Source: Nectonema munidae (lineage: Eukaryota > Nematomorpha > Nectonematoida > Nectonematidae). From it: a stretch of DNA of 64,000 nt. Position 1 is the first letter of the stretch, and each line of letters opens with the position of its first letter. The stretch spans positions 558,001 to 622,000 of the forward strand of contig JAUIRK010001056.1 in the NCBI GenBank assembly GCA_030549495.1, in the 5' to 3' direction. The notes below the pieces were generated by a model that worked only from the letters and a program-made list of their open reading frames with translations, was not told the origin of the DNA and searched no databases. Of the stretch, positions 22,934 through 34,360 are shown one piece after another. Made by a program: the position numbers and the translations under genes.

Positions 22934-24615
22934 TTACATTGTTTGGTTGGTTCCCTTGCTTAATTTGTCTTTTCTTTCTTTGTAATTCTTACCTTTTATG
23001 TTGTCCAGACATAAACTACAACGTTTTTTTGTTTCAATTTCTTGTGAATAAACATTATAAGGTTTTTTTCCTGTTATTAAAAAAATCAAGGTATCAATCT
23101 TTTCTATGATATCAGCTCTCAAACCAGTTTGGGGTCTTTGTTCTAAAAATGGTAGAATGAGAGAATAAGCTAAATTCAAACCATTTTTCAAAACTGTCAC
23201 TATTTTTAGCATTAAAATTATTTATATATAATTATAATAACTTTTTATATATTTGTTCATGCAAAATTTTTTGTGGCATTAATTCAAGCAGTGTCTCAAG
23301 CATATGAGAAAGCTGAAATGGTCCATTTGTTAGATTTTCGGCCTGTTGAAAATGATCTCATTTTCTGGTCCACAATATCCGTTCCCCCGTTGGTAAAGTC
23401 ATATAACTTAAAATTTTGAGGCTTTTTCTCTTCATCAACTGTTTTGATGAAAGGACGAGAAGTTAACAAAAGGATATACCTTTTGATTTTGTATCGACAG
23501 CGTAGGTGTGTAATTATAAGTAATTTCTTTCTCTCTCTCTCTCATAACAAAATTTATATGAAAAATTGCCAAGTAAAGAAATATCTTTAATTTCAGCTGG
23601 AATACCTTTACAGTTTGAGTTAATTGTGCCCACTATAGTTAGGCCTCTTTGATATAACCACTTAGCAAGTCCAATTGAAGTATGGAGCCTATCAATAGTT
23701 ATATTTCTACCTTTGAGAGATAAAGTTTCGCTTAATCGTAATAGCATAGACCTAACAATACCATATGAATCGGGAACATAAAACTCTCCTTGTCCATTTT
23801 TTGGCTTACCAACATGAGCCACAATGAAAAATGTAAACGGATATTTTACAGCATTAATTGACTTGAAAAGAAGGCCATACTTGGATGGCTTTTTTGGGTT
23901 AAAAACTTTAAACGGCACTCCTACCCTACTTGCATACAATGTTTCATCCAACGTAAGTGAGTCGTCTGGAACCAACCATTTAGTGCAGTTTTTTTTAATT
24001 CTTCAAAAAATTCTCTAATAGCTGCCCATCAATCAAAAAACCATCTATGTGGTCTTGAGCTAACATCATCAAAACACAAAAAATGAATTGTAAAATATAA
24101 TCTACGTATGCTCATCACATCTGGGAACATTGGAGAACCTATTCGTGACCAAATAAAAGAGGTATATATGAAATTTTGTCCGCAAAGTGCTCTTAAATAG
24201 CACAAACCAAAATAAGCGTAAAGTTCAGCTTCATTAATCTCTCTGACACATGTATTTCTATTTTTTAGTTTATCAATTACTTGTAGTTTCTATAAATAGT
24301 CATTTATACGCTTATTTGTAATTTCAAGTATAATATCAACCATTTTTTCGTTTAAAAAAAAGTCCTGAAATCTAAAATAGTTCTTGCTTCTTTTGCTAAA
24401 CCTTTAAAACCGGGTGTGTCTCTAATAACATCAGCTGCTCTTCGTCTATCTACTCTATTTCTTTTGATATTACTCCATGTTATTGATGGATTTAATCTAT
24501 CTCCTCGTGAAACAAATACTTCTTCAACTGAAGCCTCCTCGATTAAGCGGTATTTACTCTCATTTAAAAAATCCTCTAAATTTTTGATTATTTTTTCATT
24601 TTGTCTAGATTCTAG
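22934..24615 (-). pseudogene. piggyBac transposase (PGBD4-like), nearly full length but broken
   Basis: Minus strand, from the N-terminus: LEDFLNESKYRLIEEASVEE (about 24560), NRVDRRRAADVIRDTPGFKG, INEAELYAYFGLCYLRALCG, FIWSRIGSPMFPDVMSIRRL and VSSRPHRWFFD. Then AAIREFFEEL and WLVPDDSLTLDETLYASRVG with the catalytic Asp (23900-23975), KKPSKYGLLFKSIN, and RNITIDRLHTSIGLAKWLYQ. Next come RPFIKTVDEEKKPQNFKLYD, GGTDIVDQKMRSFSTGRKSN and the C-terminal KRCSLCLDNIKGKNY, with CKKC in a shifted frame. About seven stops or frame changes interrupt it. A CT-repeat (about 23528-23543) lies at one break, read as ERERER. Confidence 0.9.
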
Positions 24616-24633
24616 AGGATCGCCTATGGTGAT

Positions 24634-25035
24634 TTGGTCAAACTACTTGGACATAGCAGAGCTGAACACTTACATTATATTAGAAAAAATTTGAAAAAAC
24701 AACCCTCAACTTCAAGTAGTAGGAAATTTTATAGAAAATACAGTGGACGGAGAAGTGTAATTTCACAAATGTGTTTTCAAATGACAGAGGTTTCTATGAA
24801 AATATATGTTGAAAATAGAAACATACCTTCTGAGGCTAGATTAATTCTGAAATCTTATGAAATTCATAAACCTGAAAGTGTTCCCATTAGTTCTGTAAGG
24901 AAAAGAGGTCCGTGTCAAATTTGCAAATAAAGCAAAAAGAGAGTCTTGTAAAGATGTAACATCTGCTTTTTCAACTGTAGTGATGAACACAAAAAAGTTT
25001 TGTGTAAAGACTGTTTTGATGATGTTTGCATTTGA
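24634..25035 (+). pseudogene. piggyBac C-terminal fragment in the opposite orientation
   Basis: The plus strand reads SSSRKFYRKYSGRRSVISQM, MTEVSMKIYVENRNIPSEAR and KPESVPISSVRKRGPCQICK. After a stop come further cysteine pairs (CNIC, CKDC) to about 25030. It is homologous to the C-terminal piece at 9421-9567 (MTETSMKI, ERGPCQIC), so both come from one piggyBac subfamily. It abuts the N-terminal end of the minus-strand piggyBac at about 24615, so the two copies lie in opposite orientation. Confidence 0.75.
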
Positions 25036-25039
25036 ACCG

Positions 25040-25553
25040 TAGTTTACCTTTGTTTCATTTTTTGCAATAAAATATAAAACACTGTTTCATATTTTTCAAA
25101 ATATTTTTTCTCTACAATAGTTGATTTTGACTTTCTATGTCAAATGAAAAGTTCTTCTTATAGAACTTTTTATTTTATTCAAAAAATTGGCTATTTTCGT
25201 AATTATTTATTTTATTAGCAATGAAATATTTTTACAAAAAAATGCTTTCATATTCGAAATTGCTGTGATAAAATTCTCAAAGTTGTTTGAATAAAACAAA
25301 AATATCCTGATTGTATTGCTTTTAGTTTTTTCACTAAATTTCTGTTTTTGATACATAAATTAGACCATTTTCTATAATTAAAAAAAAAAAAATTCAACAC
25401 TTTCAAAGTAATCAAGTTTTATCAAAGCACGTTTTTACTTTTATATTTGATTGTATGAATTTTTAAAACAGGGCAAAATTGAAAAAATGATAAAACAAAA
25501 AATTACATAGATGGCGTTAATTTTTATTTTCAAAGTTGCATAGCATAGTTGAT
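25040..25553. other. piggyBac 3' flank
   Basis: A/T-rich. Contains AGATGGCGTTAA at 25509-25520, one of four exact copies of this 12-mer in the window. Confidence 0.4.
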
Positions 25554-28545
25554 CATGCATGGGCAACCTTTGTTCACTTGTGGGCCTGTTTATGTTTTCC
25601 AAGACCAGAAGCTTCAGGCGCGGGCCAAAAGCCCTAATTATAGATTTACAAAATATGTGTGCATACATAGTTATACTTATTATATACTATACATATAAAC
25701 ATTTATTAAACTACTGATTTTTATCAATATGATATTTTAATAGAAAGGTTCAAGAAAGGAAAATAGTAAAAGCTGAAGATATTTATTAAATAATTTTTTT
25801 GAAACAAGGAGTTGTAGAATTATTATTACATATGAGAAAAATTATCTACTGAAAAACATTATTAATCTTGTAACTACATGTAAGAAAAATTTTAACAAAC
25901 CTCATTCTAATGCGAAATTTGAACTTGGTGTTTAGTTACCAGTGTCTCAATGTTTGGTGAAATGCAGGAGTTTGCTACTCTTAGGTTATTTTCAAAGTGA
26001 TTGTCCGCCAGCCTAAATCTTGTTTATGATTTTGCATATTTCATTTTCGTAAACAGCTGCTCACATATATAAATACTCCCGAATAGTGACATTTTCTTTC
26101 TTGCAAAATCTGTGATCCTGTGGAAAGCTTTTAGGTAGATTTTTATAAAACTCCAGTAACGAATAATCTCTCATTTTTCGTCTCAAATCTTCATTTCCTT
26201 GAAGTTCAATCAATTCTATCTGCAAATTCAGGGATAGATTTGCCTTTCATTTCCATAAATTTCCTAAGTTCATAAAATCGTTTTAACATTTTTCCTTTGC
26301 TCAACTATCGCACCTCACAGTAGTAAACCAAGTCTCCATATTCTGCCTCGACATCCTCAAGAAATTCTTTAAACAGGCGGTGATTTAATGCTCGAGATTT
26401 TATCAATTTGATACTCGAAACTACTCTAGACATGACGTGTTCAAATTTGAGGGAATTAGCACACAAATTCTCTTGGTGAATTATGCAGTGAAACACCGAA
26501 AATCTTTTGTGTCTATGTTCATAAAAGTTAATTCCTTTTTATTTTTAGAAGTTAAGCCAACTTTATTACCAACCATTGCAGGGGCACCATCTGTTGCTAA
26601 ACCATGAAGTTTTTCAGAATGGAGATTAAATTTAGCCACATTTTCAATTCTTGAAAAATATCTTCTCCAGTGGTAGGGTCTTTCATGGCTTGAAGACCAA
26701 GCATTTCCTCAGTGATATTGAAATCGTCATCAATTCCACGTACAAAAATGTAAGTTGGGCTGTATTTGCAACGTCAGTACTAGTGTGTCCACTTTAAGGT
26801 CTTTTTTCATTCCCCGGGGAACGAGGACCTTGTAATTTTTGAAATATTTCCCCGGGGAAGAAAAAGCGATTTTTTCACAATAATAAAACTCTTCTAAAAT
26901 GAAAAAATATAAAGTATTCTGAAAGTTTTTTATTATTTCAAAAGTTGAATAAAATTATTTTTTAAAAATATTCATGTTTTGAAAAAATATCTAAGAAATA
27001 CTAGGTCGTTCAAAGTTTCATCGTTAAACTGGTTTCCTATTTTCGTAGAAAAATATCTCATTGATGAAAACACTCGTTCGGAGTATATTACAGATGTTGG
27101 TTTTATGCTTTTTAAATTCTTGAACAAATTTTCCAAAACTTCGGGCCTTCTTTTTGTTTCCAAATAAAGGTCAAACGTTTTTTTCATTATTTTATTTCTG
27201 CTTTAATACAACTTTTTTGTTTCATCAAAAAATGTAGATTTAAAATTTTGATTTGACTTAAAACTATAAAATTAGCCTAAAATTTTCATCAAACAGTTCA
27301 GCACAGAAGCAAATCGAAAATCTGAAAACTCCTCGGGGAGTCGAGGAATGAGTTTCGAAGACGAGGAGTAAAAATTTCAGAAATTCCCCGAGGAAAAGGC
27401 GATGAGGATCCCCGGGGTGGACACCCTACTTGAGAGTAATTAATTACAATTTTAATTACAATTTATCATAACTCTAATTTTAATAATTATAGTTTCTTTA
27501 AAGTAATTGAAACAGATTATTAATTACAAAAAAGTGTAAATATAAAAGTAATTATTAATAATTTCATTTAAATCTTATGTCAATTAAATATTAAATATTA
27601 AATGAAAAATATATAGTTCATCTCCATCTTGTCACAAAATATCAACCACTGCTTGTAGGCATTCTTTCACAAATTCGCCCTCAGAATAATATTTTTAATG
27701 TTTTGCATTCTTCTTAACTAGCACGAATGATATTGTCGCATGGTCACATTTTTTGACGAATATTGTCTGCTGTTCTTTCAAATCTATCAGTTTTTGACTT
27801 TTTGTTTTCTACGTTCACCTTGAAAATTATCATAAAGAGATGAGAGTTTGGAAATATAGCGTCTTTTTACATTATATTCTTTGATAACAGCAACTGACTA
27901 TGAACACAGTAACACATTGGTTTTCTTTTGATTTATGTGAAAAAATTGTCATTGGTCCCCTTTTCTTAGAAGACTAAAGATTCATTATCCACTTTCCTTA
28001 TTTTCAATGACGACATCTTGAGTTTAATGCGTTCTTAAATAACTTTTTAATAAAATTAAAAAATTTATAAAAATCATTTTTAAAAATAATTTTAATGATT
28101 TTTTTATGACAATTGAAAATTATTATAGATTTGGTCCTTTGTGAACTACTGGAAGAGCCAAATGAGATATTTAGGCCCCTGACCAGGATGGTATGTTCAG
28201 ACTAACTGAATACATAATTTGGGGAATCAAGAATGAAAAGTATTTAACACAAAGAACGTCAATCCATTAGTAATTAGAAAAGAAAATGGTGAAAAAAGCC
28301 AACTTTATTCAAAGGGATTAAAGATTATATTCTTTAAATGCTTCTTAAAAGATCATCCTATACAAATACAGTAATTGAATGAGTGACTATAGGTTTTTTA
28401 ATTTTACGTAATAAAAATATTTTTTTTTATAAATTTAAATCCATTTTAATTATACCGATACTGACTTTAAGTTTTTCAAAGGTCTCCGTGGGCCGGATGA
28501 AAAGCCTCCGCCGGCCGGATTTGGCCCGTAGGTTGCCCATGCATG
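25554..28545 (-). mobile_element. hAT transposon (GTF2IRD2/ZBED5-like) with 16-bp inverted ends
   Basis: Both ends are exact inverted copies of CATGCATGGGCAACCT (25554-25569 and 28530-28545). The flanking octamers TAGTTGAT and GTCTTGAT share the last five bases. Minus-strand transposase pieces in order are VIKEYNVKRRYISKLSSLYD (about 27830-27900), LKEQQTIF, YSEGEFVKECLQAVVDIL (about 27640-27700), LYVELMTIS or FVRGIDDDFNITEEMLGLQA (frames differ), LHGLATDGAPAMVGNKVG (about 26560-26620), and CIIHQENLCANSLKFEHVMS with YGDLVYYCEVR (26305-26496). Several stops and frame changes are present. A second hAT interrupts it at 26787-27432. Confidence 0.8.
26787..27432 (-). mobile_element. Second hAT remnant nested in the first
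   Basis: The ends resemble each other as inverted repeats: GTGTCCACTTTAAGG at the left, GGGTGTCCACCCCGGGG read inwards from the right. Inside, minus strand 26972-27187 encodes SIKPTSVIYSERVFSSMRYF and NQFNDETLNDLVFLRYFFK, the hAT C-terminal dimerisation region. The rest of the transposase is deleted. It interrupts the outer hAT just upstream of its TDVANTAQ segment. TCCCCGGGGA palindromes occur near both ends. Confidence 0.65.
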
Positions 28546-28549
28546 GTCT

Positions 28550-29130
28550 TGATGTTGGAAATCCTTGCTGTGTCTAAAACAGAGTCAGACATAATAGGCC
28601 TTGTTGGACAAGCCCCACAGCAAGTTTCTCATCAAATATTTTGCTTCATTTTATAGATCAATTAAGATAAATTTAAAAAAACATATTTTATTGATTAAAT
28701 ATAGAATATTTTTGGTTTCTTTAAGCAAAATGTGGAAAAAATGGGTTGAGCAAAGCTAACCTTATCTTATGGAATGTAATGCAGCCGAAATAACTTTTTC
28801 CCAGTTGGGTATGTCTTGATTTCGAAATTTTAAAGTCAGTAAGATCGATAGTTAAGGAACTCTTCACTCATATATTATCCACATCCACTCCTACCTTTTG
28901 TAATGTACATAGCTAAGTAGCACGAATAGTTATGTCATTAGAGTTATCAGAATAAGGTAAAGCAAATTTTCTGTAATATAATGGAATATCGTCATGATAT
29001 TTCAACTCAAATCAAACGTAATATCCCCCAAACGGCTTGTCAATTTAACAGGTCTATTTCGAATGATGAATTTGTATTAATGATTTTAAAATATTATCGA
29101 AAATATAGTTTAGCAAGAAAAAAATCAAAT
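28550..29130. other. No gene recognised
   Basis: A/T-rich spacer after the hAT element; nothing recognised. Confidence 0.35.
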
Positions 29131-29131
29131 A

Positions 29132-29440
29132 CAGTAAAATCCCGTAATACCTTTGAGACTTTATTTTTGTGGTCTTAATTGCGAGATGATCTTATTAGTG
29201 AGTTTAGAGATAAATAAATCCTGGATATAACGACCACTCCTGATACTAATGATAAGTGGTCTTATTATGGATGTGAATATATGCTAATCTTATGCAACAC
29301 ATCACATGCTGTTTGTCGCTAGCAACACGACATAGCTTAGAGTTAGTGTGGATAAAATACACATGTGCTACTGGTCGTAATATTGAAGGGCTAGTCGTAA
29401 TGCCGAATTAGAGGGGTGGTCGTTATACCGAGAAAACTTG
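29132..29440. mobile_element. pogo-type MITE fragment
   Basis: TA then CAGTAAAATCCCGTAATACC at 29132, the usual pogo-type terminus. The interior repeats ...GGTCGTAATATTG, GTCGTAATGCCG and GGTCGTTATACCG. No matching right end was found, so the element is truncated. Confidence 0.45.
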
Positions 29441-29572
29441 TGCGAAAAATAAATGGTTAAAAAAACGTCACAACAAAATAAGGTCACAAATATGAGGTGC
29501 TTGCCTGAGTGACGTGGTTTTAAAGCGAGATTTTATATAAAGTGCTTGTTGACGTAAATTGGCCTTTTACTC

Positions 29573-29642
29573 CATTAACTCTGTTCGTAACGGGCTATTT
29601 TCATTTCCTCAGTGACGAGGGGCTATTTTAGCCCCCCCCCCC
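29573..29642. repeat. TTAA-flanked terminus with palindrome and C-run
   Basis: TTAACTCTGTTCGTAACGGG is followed by CAGTGACGAGG, the palindrome GGGGCTA-TTT-TAGCCCC and a long C-run. TTAA plus a C/G-rich end suggests a piggyBac-type terminus. The arrangement of palindrome then C-run is the same as at 5590-5620. The partner end was not identified. Confidence 0.4.
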
Positions 29643-30195
29643 TATTAAATATTTTTACAAAATCTCGCGTGAATCCACTAAATAATTGTTTGTAAATTTG
29701 ATGGCGCCATTTATTTTTCATGAAAATGAATCAAACCTGCCAATCAATGTAAAATATATAAACTTGAAAATATATAATAAATTCAACATTTTTAGGTTAA
29801 TATTTGATAACTTTTGATGATTAATTCACCCAAAATATTTTACCTGTCAGTAAATTACCTTTCACAGGTGACTTGTGTAACTACAAATGGCTATGTCCTG
29901 CAAAAGTTACGATAAAAAATTAAGAGGACCATCAAACTGTGAAAAGGTGATGGATAAATTTGGGCCAAATAAATTAAACCAGAATTAATTGGGAAGAATT
30001 GAAACCGGTTTCACTATAGTTATTTCAGCAATGAATACATGATTTTCTTCGCAACTTTTTTCAAGCTAAATTTGCCGTTATATGCTGATTCAAAAAGATG
30101 GCCATTATTTCTAGATCCATCATTACCTGCTGCCTAAAAATCTAAAATCGTAAAAAAAGGAGAAAATAGAGAAAGGCTTTTAATTAAAAAATAAA

Positions 30196-31110
30196 TTAAT
30201 TAAAGGTGGGCGGCTTAGGAGGCGGCTGCAGAGGCATGCTTGGGGGCGGAGGTGGAAGAGTTATGATGCGCCCACCCTGAGGAGATTGAGCAGCGAAGGA
30301 CATTTGCTGTTGTTGATGTGATGGTGACATGCCTTGCACTTGACTCAATGGCGGAAGACGCGGTGGGTTGAAAATTGGAGGAGCTGTGGGCGTGAAAACT
30401 GGAGTCATCGGAAAAGCATTTTGCTGGAAGTTGGGAAACAACGACTCCAACTCTTTTGCTTTTTCACTCCTGTAAATGAACTGTAGGTAAAATTGCTTGA
30501 TATCTGCATTCCATTTCGTCCAAAATTTGCCCACAGACTTATCTACTTCCTTGGCTGGAACTTTGAAAGCAATCGTCTCATATGGCTCGGCAGCGAAGAG
30601 AAGATACTGCCACGACTTGTCAGGTGCTTCTACTTTCTGCTCATACGCCGACATGAAGCGATGCAAGGGCGTAATGAATTCTACGATTTCAGGATAATCG
30701 ATTTGGAAGAGAAGACCGAGCGCATTGGACTCAGGATCTCTGATCTTGCTCACTTTATAGCCAGGACGTCCAATCTTCACGAACTTTTTCGTTTCGACGC
30801 GCGGCACCTTTGTTGCAGGCAAAATGTTCACATTTTCCTGGGCATTGCGCGCAGCCCTCCTTGCCAGACTCGCTTGATGTTTTTTGCCCTGGGTGTGAGC
30901 TAAGTAGCTGCCTTCATTGTTGTGGAGTGTGAGGCAAAGTCTGCACTCATACGTGCCAAGATGATTCTTCATGAAATAGGGATCCTTGTTCAAGTCAATC
31001 GTTTCTAAAGCAAGTTGTCTCAGACGCTCTCTCCTGTCCCTGTTCGCCTCAGAAGAGGAGGCCACGCCACCCGATCCCGTCTTTCCTCCTGCTCTATGCT
31101 GAAAGTCCAT
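30196..31110 (-). CDS. SF3A2: Splicing factor 3A subunit 2 (SF3a66, Prp11 orthologue)
   Basis: 304-residue protein, intronless over the coding region. SF3A2 is part of the SF3a heterotrimer of the U2 snRNP and helps U2 bind the branch site in the nucleus. The N-terminus (MDFQHRAGGKTGSGGVASSS) and the following arginine-rich helix are close to the human protein. A C2H2-type finger with Cys56, Cys59, His72 and His78 (YECRLCLTLHNNEGSYLAHT) follows. KKFVKIGRPGYKVSKIRDPE and MSAYEQKVEAPDKSWQYLLF are the conserved SF3A2 core. The C-terminus is proline-rich but much shorter than the vertebrate heptad-repeat tail. The start is chosen because MDFQHR is invariant in the family. No frame damage. A likely 5' UTR intron lies just upstream. 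Confidence 0.97.
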   Translation of the reverse strand: MDFQHRAGGKTGSGGVASSSEANRDRRERLRQLALETIDLNKDPYFMKNHLGTYECRLCLTLHNNEGSYLAHTQGKKHQASLARRAARNAQENVNILPATKVPRVETKKFVKIGRPGYKVSKIRDPESNALGLLFQIDYPEIVEFITPLHRFMSAYEQKVEAPDKSWQYLLFAAEPYETIAFKVPAKEVDKSVGKFWTKWNADIKQFYLQFIYRSEKAKELESLFPNFQQNAFPMTPVFTPTAPPIFNPPRLPPLSQVQGMSPSHQQQQMSFAAQSPQGGRIITLPPPPPSMPLQPPPKPPTFN

Positions 31111-31136
31111 TGCTATTTCAAGGTTTCAGTTAATCC

Positions 31137-31181
31137 CTAAATAAAAAAAGTAGGAATTACATCATACAAAAAAATTCTCAC
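31137..31181 (-). other. Likely 45-nt intron in the SF3A2 5' UTR
   Basis: The minus strand reads CTAG|GTGAGAATTT ... TTTTTATTTAG|GGATT, ending 26 nt upstream of the ATG. Donor GTGAG and a pyrimidine-rich acceptor are both good. The size agrees with other short introns in the window (39, 54 and 61 nt). Confidence 0.55.
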
Positions 31182-31393
31182 CTAGTTTAAAAAATAAGAA
31201 AATTGATTGGAACAAGAACTCCAATCAAAGATTGACATTCTAAAAGCCGATTTTAGTCCGAAAAATTGATTTCCATGTTTGAAAAGATCTCTTGATACAT
31301 TTATAGTAAAGCTGTTATTAATCTTACATAAAGAACAAGAATGAGATGAATAAATAGAAATTGAGATACATAAATATGTATGTAATATTCTAT

Positions 31394-31595
31394 CAGGGGC
31401 GCACATCCTGAAAATTTTGGGAGGGGGAGGGCTATTTTTTTATAATTTTCAAAATTTATTATAAAAGAATTTTTTTTCAATGAATACACCACAATTATTA
31501 CCCGACATTATACTTGCACTGTAAGGTCTCAATCCCACGACAACTGCATAGATTTTATCAAGTCAAATTACCTCGCCTCCGGATGTGCGCCTCTG
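31394..31595. mobile_element. hAT-type MITE, 202 bp, with 8-bp target duplication
   Basis: Ends CAGGGGCGCACATCC and, inverted, CAGAGGCGCACATCC. Flanked by TATTCTAT and TATTGTAT (7 of 8 identical). Eight-base duplications and CAG-type ends are the hAT signature. A related copy sits at 47758-47917. Confidence 0.85.
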
Positions 31596-31603
31596 TATTG
31601 TAT

Positions 31604-32512
31604 ATATATTCCAAAAATTGAAATCAAGTTCGTCGACACTTTATTAATAATTGAAATCAATTTCCACATTAAAATTTTTTAATTTATTGACATTGGGCCT
31701 TCTTCTCTAATCAGGATATTGATTTCTTCCTAAAATTCTAATAGAAATAATAGTATTCTTTAGATTTCTTCCTAAAGATTTTAATCCTAAAATTAAAGAT
31801 CTTCAATATTTGCAAGCTAAAGATCATGTCGAAAGTTGGTCAGGGGTAGATTAAAAATTTCTATAGCCTGTGTAGTGTCAATAATTTATCAAAATTATAA
31901 CTAAACTTTAAAAAGAGATCCCATTTGGGAGAGCGTCTAGAGTTCCCTTATGTCCCCTGCTGTTGGTATTTACACACAAATCCATGATTTCTAGGACTGA
32001 TTTTATAGAAGTTATTTTTACAGAGCTCAGTAAATAATAGTCTGATTAAAATTATTTTCAGGATATAACTTAAGATTATATTCATAAAGATAATTACAAA
32101 TAATTGAAGCAAAATGTTAGATCTAGAATAAATATTTAACATTAAAAATATAATAGCAATAATGAAAGAAAAGTAAATTTAATAGGGTTTAGTCATATGC
32201 AATTTTTACACGTAAAAAACAACTTATTAATATTAAATTAATTTAGTCTGGACAAACTTAAAAACTACTATTTTATCTAGAAATTTTGGCAGAAAAAGTT
32301 TACCCAAGTTGATTTTATTTAAATTTTAATTTATAGCGAACATTTTATTAGTTTAGCAAAAAAAGTATAATTTTGTTAAAATTTGAAAAAAAATATCGAT
32401 TAATTTTAGTTTACCTTCCATTTTAAGTGAATTTATTCAAATTTAGGTGTATCAGATTTTACTTGTTTCTAATATTGAGTTCAGTTATAGATTTGGTCCT
32501 TTCAAATTTGTT
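31604..32512. other. No gene recognised
   Basis: A/T-rich spacer upstream of SF3A2; nothing recognised on either strand. Confidence 0.35.
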
Positions 32513-32520
32513 CAAATATG

Positions 32521-32762
32521 CAGGGCCGGCCTTAGGCCACTGCAACCTTGCGGCTTTGATGATATATTGTATGATTTCGCTAAATGCAAGATTCGAAAAG
32601 TAACCTTACTTTGATCGTCATTTTGTGTTAATAAAAAAGTAATAAAACAAATCCCTTTTCTTTTTTTCAAAATCTTATTTCTCACTTTTAATCTTTTTTC
32701 CTACCCACACTGGTCCCCGCTCCATTTTGCATAGGGCCCCGCGAACACTAGGGCCGGCCCTG
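32521..32762. mobile_element. hAT-type MITE, 242 bp, with 8-bp target duplication
   Basis: Ends CAGGGCCGGCCTTAG and, inverted, CAGGGCCGGCCCTAG. Flanks CAAATATG and AAAATATG (7 of 8). No coding potential. Confidence 0.88.
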
Positions 32763-32770
32763 AAAATATG

Positions 32771-34120
32771 TTTGAAATGGTACAATTATTTGTAATTTTA
32801 GTTTTTAAGAGGGGGAAGCCTTAGAGATCCAATCCAATTTTCAACTGTTAAGCTTTTTTTTGATACACCATGACAACAATCTGTAATTATTCATAATACT
32901 CGCTTTAATGGTTAAAATTATTTTAGGATTCGGAAATTCAATAGATTGTTCAATTGTTTCGATCAGAGTATTCCAGCAATTTCGAACTTTCTGTATTATG
33001 GCTTGCTTATAATTAATATTTTTTGCTTTAAAAACATTAAGTTGCAAGTTTTAAAAGTACTGAAGTTGAGTGATAGTACAAAAAATAATTGCAAAACTTA
33101 ATGGAATTTGTCCGGAGAAATATTTCAGGAAAGGTTTTATTACTTGAATTTGTTTCTTAGCCTTTTTTTATCGTATTACCACTCTAGATTTTCAAATAAA
33201 TAACCATAACCCCTATAGCTATTATATTATGTTTTCAATTGGCATAAAAATAGAAAGAAAAAAAATTATTTTAATTTATTGAAAAGTAAGTTAGAATATC
33301 AAAATAAGAAAAGAAACAAAACTTCAGAAAAAAATATAATTTCATAAATATATATATATATATATACGGGTTATATCGAAGGTCAGAATAACAAGATATT
33401 TTACTATCAACAAGATATTCTGTTCATTTTGACTTTTTTTTTAAAACTTATTTGTTTTAGTGGGGTAATGGTGGATTATTAGTGAATAACATACTTTATT
33501 AAGAATTATTAAAAGATTTTTTGCAAAGTATTACTATTTTTTAATCTCTTAACTTATCTAATTGAAATTTAGTTCTTTTATTTTATTTCTTTTCATAGAA
33601 GTCTATGCTATGAGTAAAAATTAAAGCTATGTAAGATTATTCTTCTCTGATGCGATACCGAAAGCAAAATTAGTCTATGCGCGTCTTTTAAGCATACGTT
33701 GAAAAGTATTTATGATTGAAACTTGCTCGTTTGAGATCAAAGGTTTTTTCTGTGAGCAGTATGTCTAAAGTGTCATTCTAATCCACTATCTTATAGTTGC
33801 CAATTTGTGCATGGTAAAAATCGCTAGAAAGATGAGTTTAAATAAAATTCGCTCTCAAGGCAATAATACTATCAATTTATTCACAGGCTGTATTGATCTG
33901 CTTGCAAAAGATAGGCACGGTTGTTAAAACTAACTGTCAAATAAACAGTTGAAGCTAATAAATGTATAAAATGTGAGTTGTATTAATTTGTATTTTTTAC
34001 TGATTTATAATTATACCATAGGCCTCAATTTAGGGACTAGTTATAGACTGAAAATTAAAAAAATTTAATAAAGGATAACGAAGATTTGATATAAATTTAA
34101 CAATCAATACTTTTAAAGGA
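32771..34120. other. No gene recognised; TA microsatellite
   Basis: A/T-rich spacer. A TA dinucleotide run lies at about 33345-33366. A 68-codon minus-strand open frame at 32841-33047 resembles nothing I recognise. Confidence 0.35.
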
Positions 34121-34122
34121 TC

Positions 34123-34171
34123 AAGTGTAGAATCTGTCTCGAGAACGTTTTGAGAGTCAGATTCTACACTT
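34123..34171. repeat. Perfect 14-bp inverted repeat with 21-nt loop
   Basis: AAGTGTAGAATCTG (34123-34136) and CAGATTCTACACTT (34158-34171). The loop itself contains CTCGAG and the self-complementary AACGTT. Function unknown; it lies about 190 bp upstream of the Merlin remnant. Confidence 0.85.
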
Positions 34172-34360
34172 AATTGTGATTTCCGAAATTTCTCTCGAAA
34201 AGTTTTTTTTATTTAACATGGATTTTTCCAAACTTATCTAATGAAAATTAAGCAGACGATTTCAAGTCATTTTTTTTATCCTAATAGATTTTGATTTTAA
34301 AATTCCAGCAAAGTTTTTCTTCTGCATCTGCTCTTTTCATATATACACAAGTACTTTAAA

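Noticed and set aside
33345-33366. TA dinucleotide run as a regulatory element
   Set aside because: Ordinary microsatellite in A/T-rich DNA.
8116-33670. Shared GATGCGATACCGA at 8136 and 33650
   Set aside because: Similarity does not extend far enough to define a repeat family.
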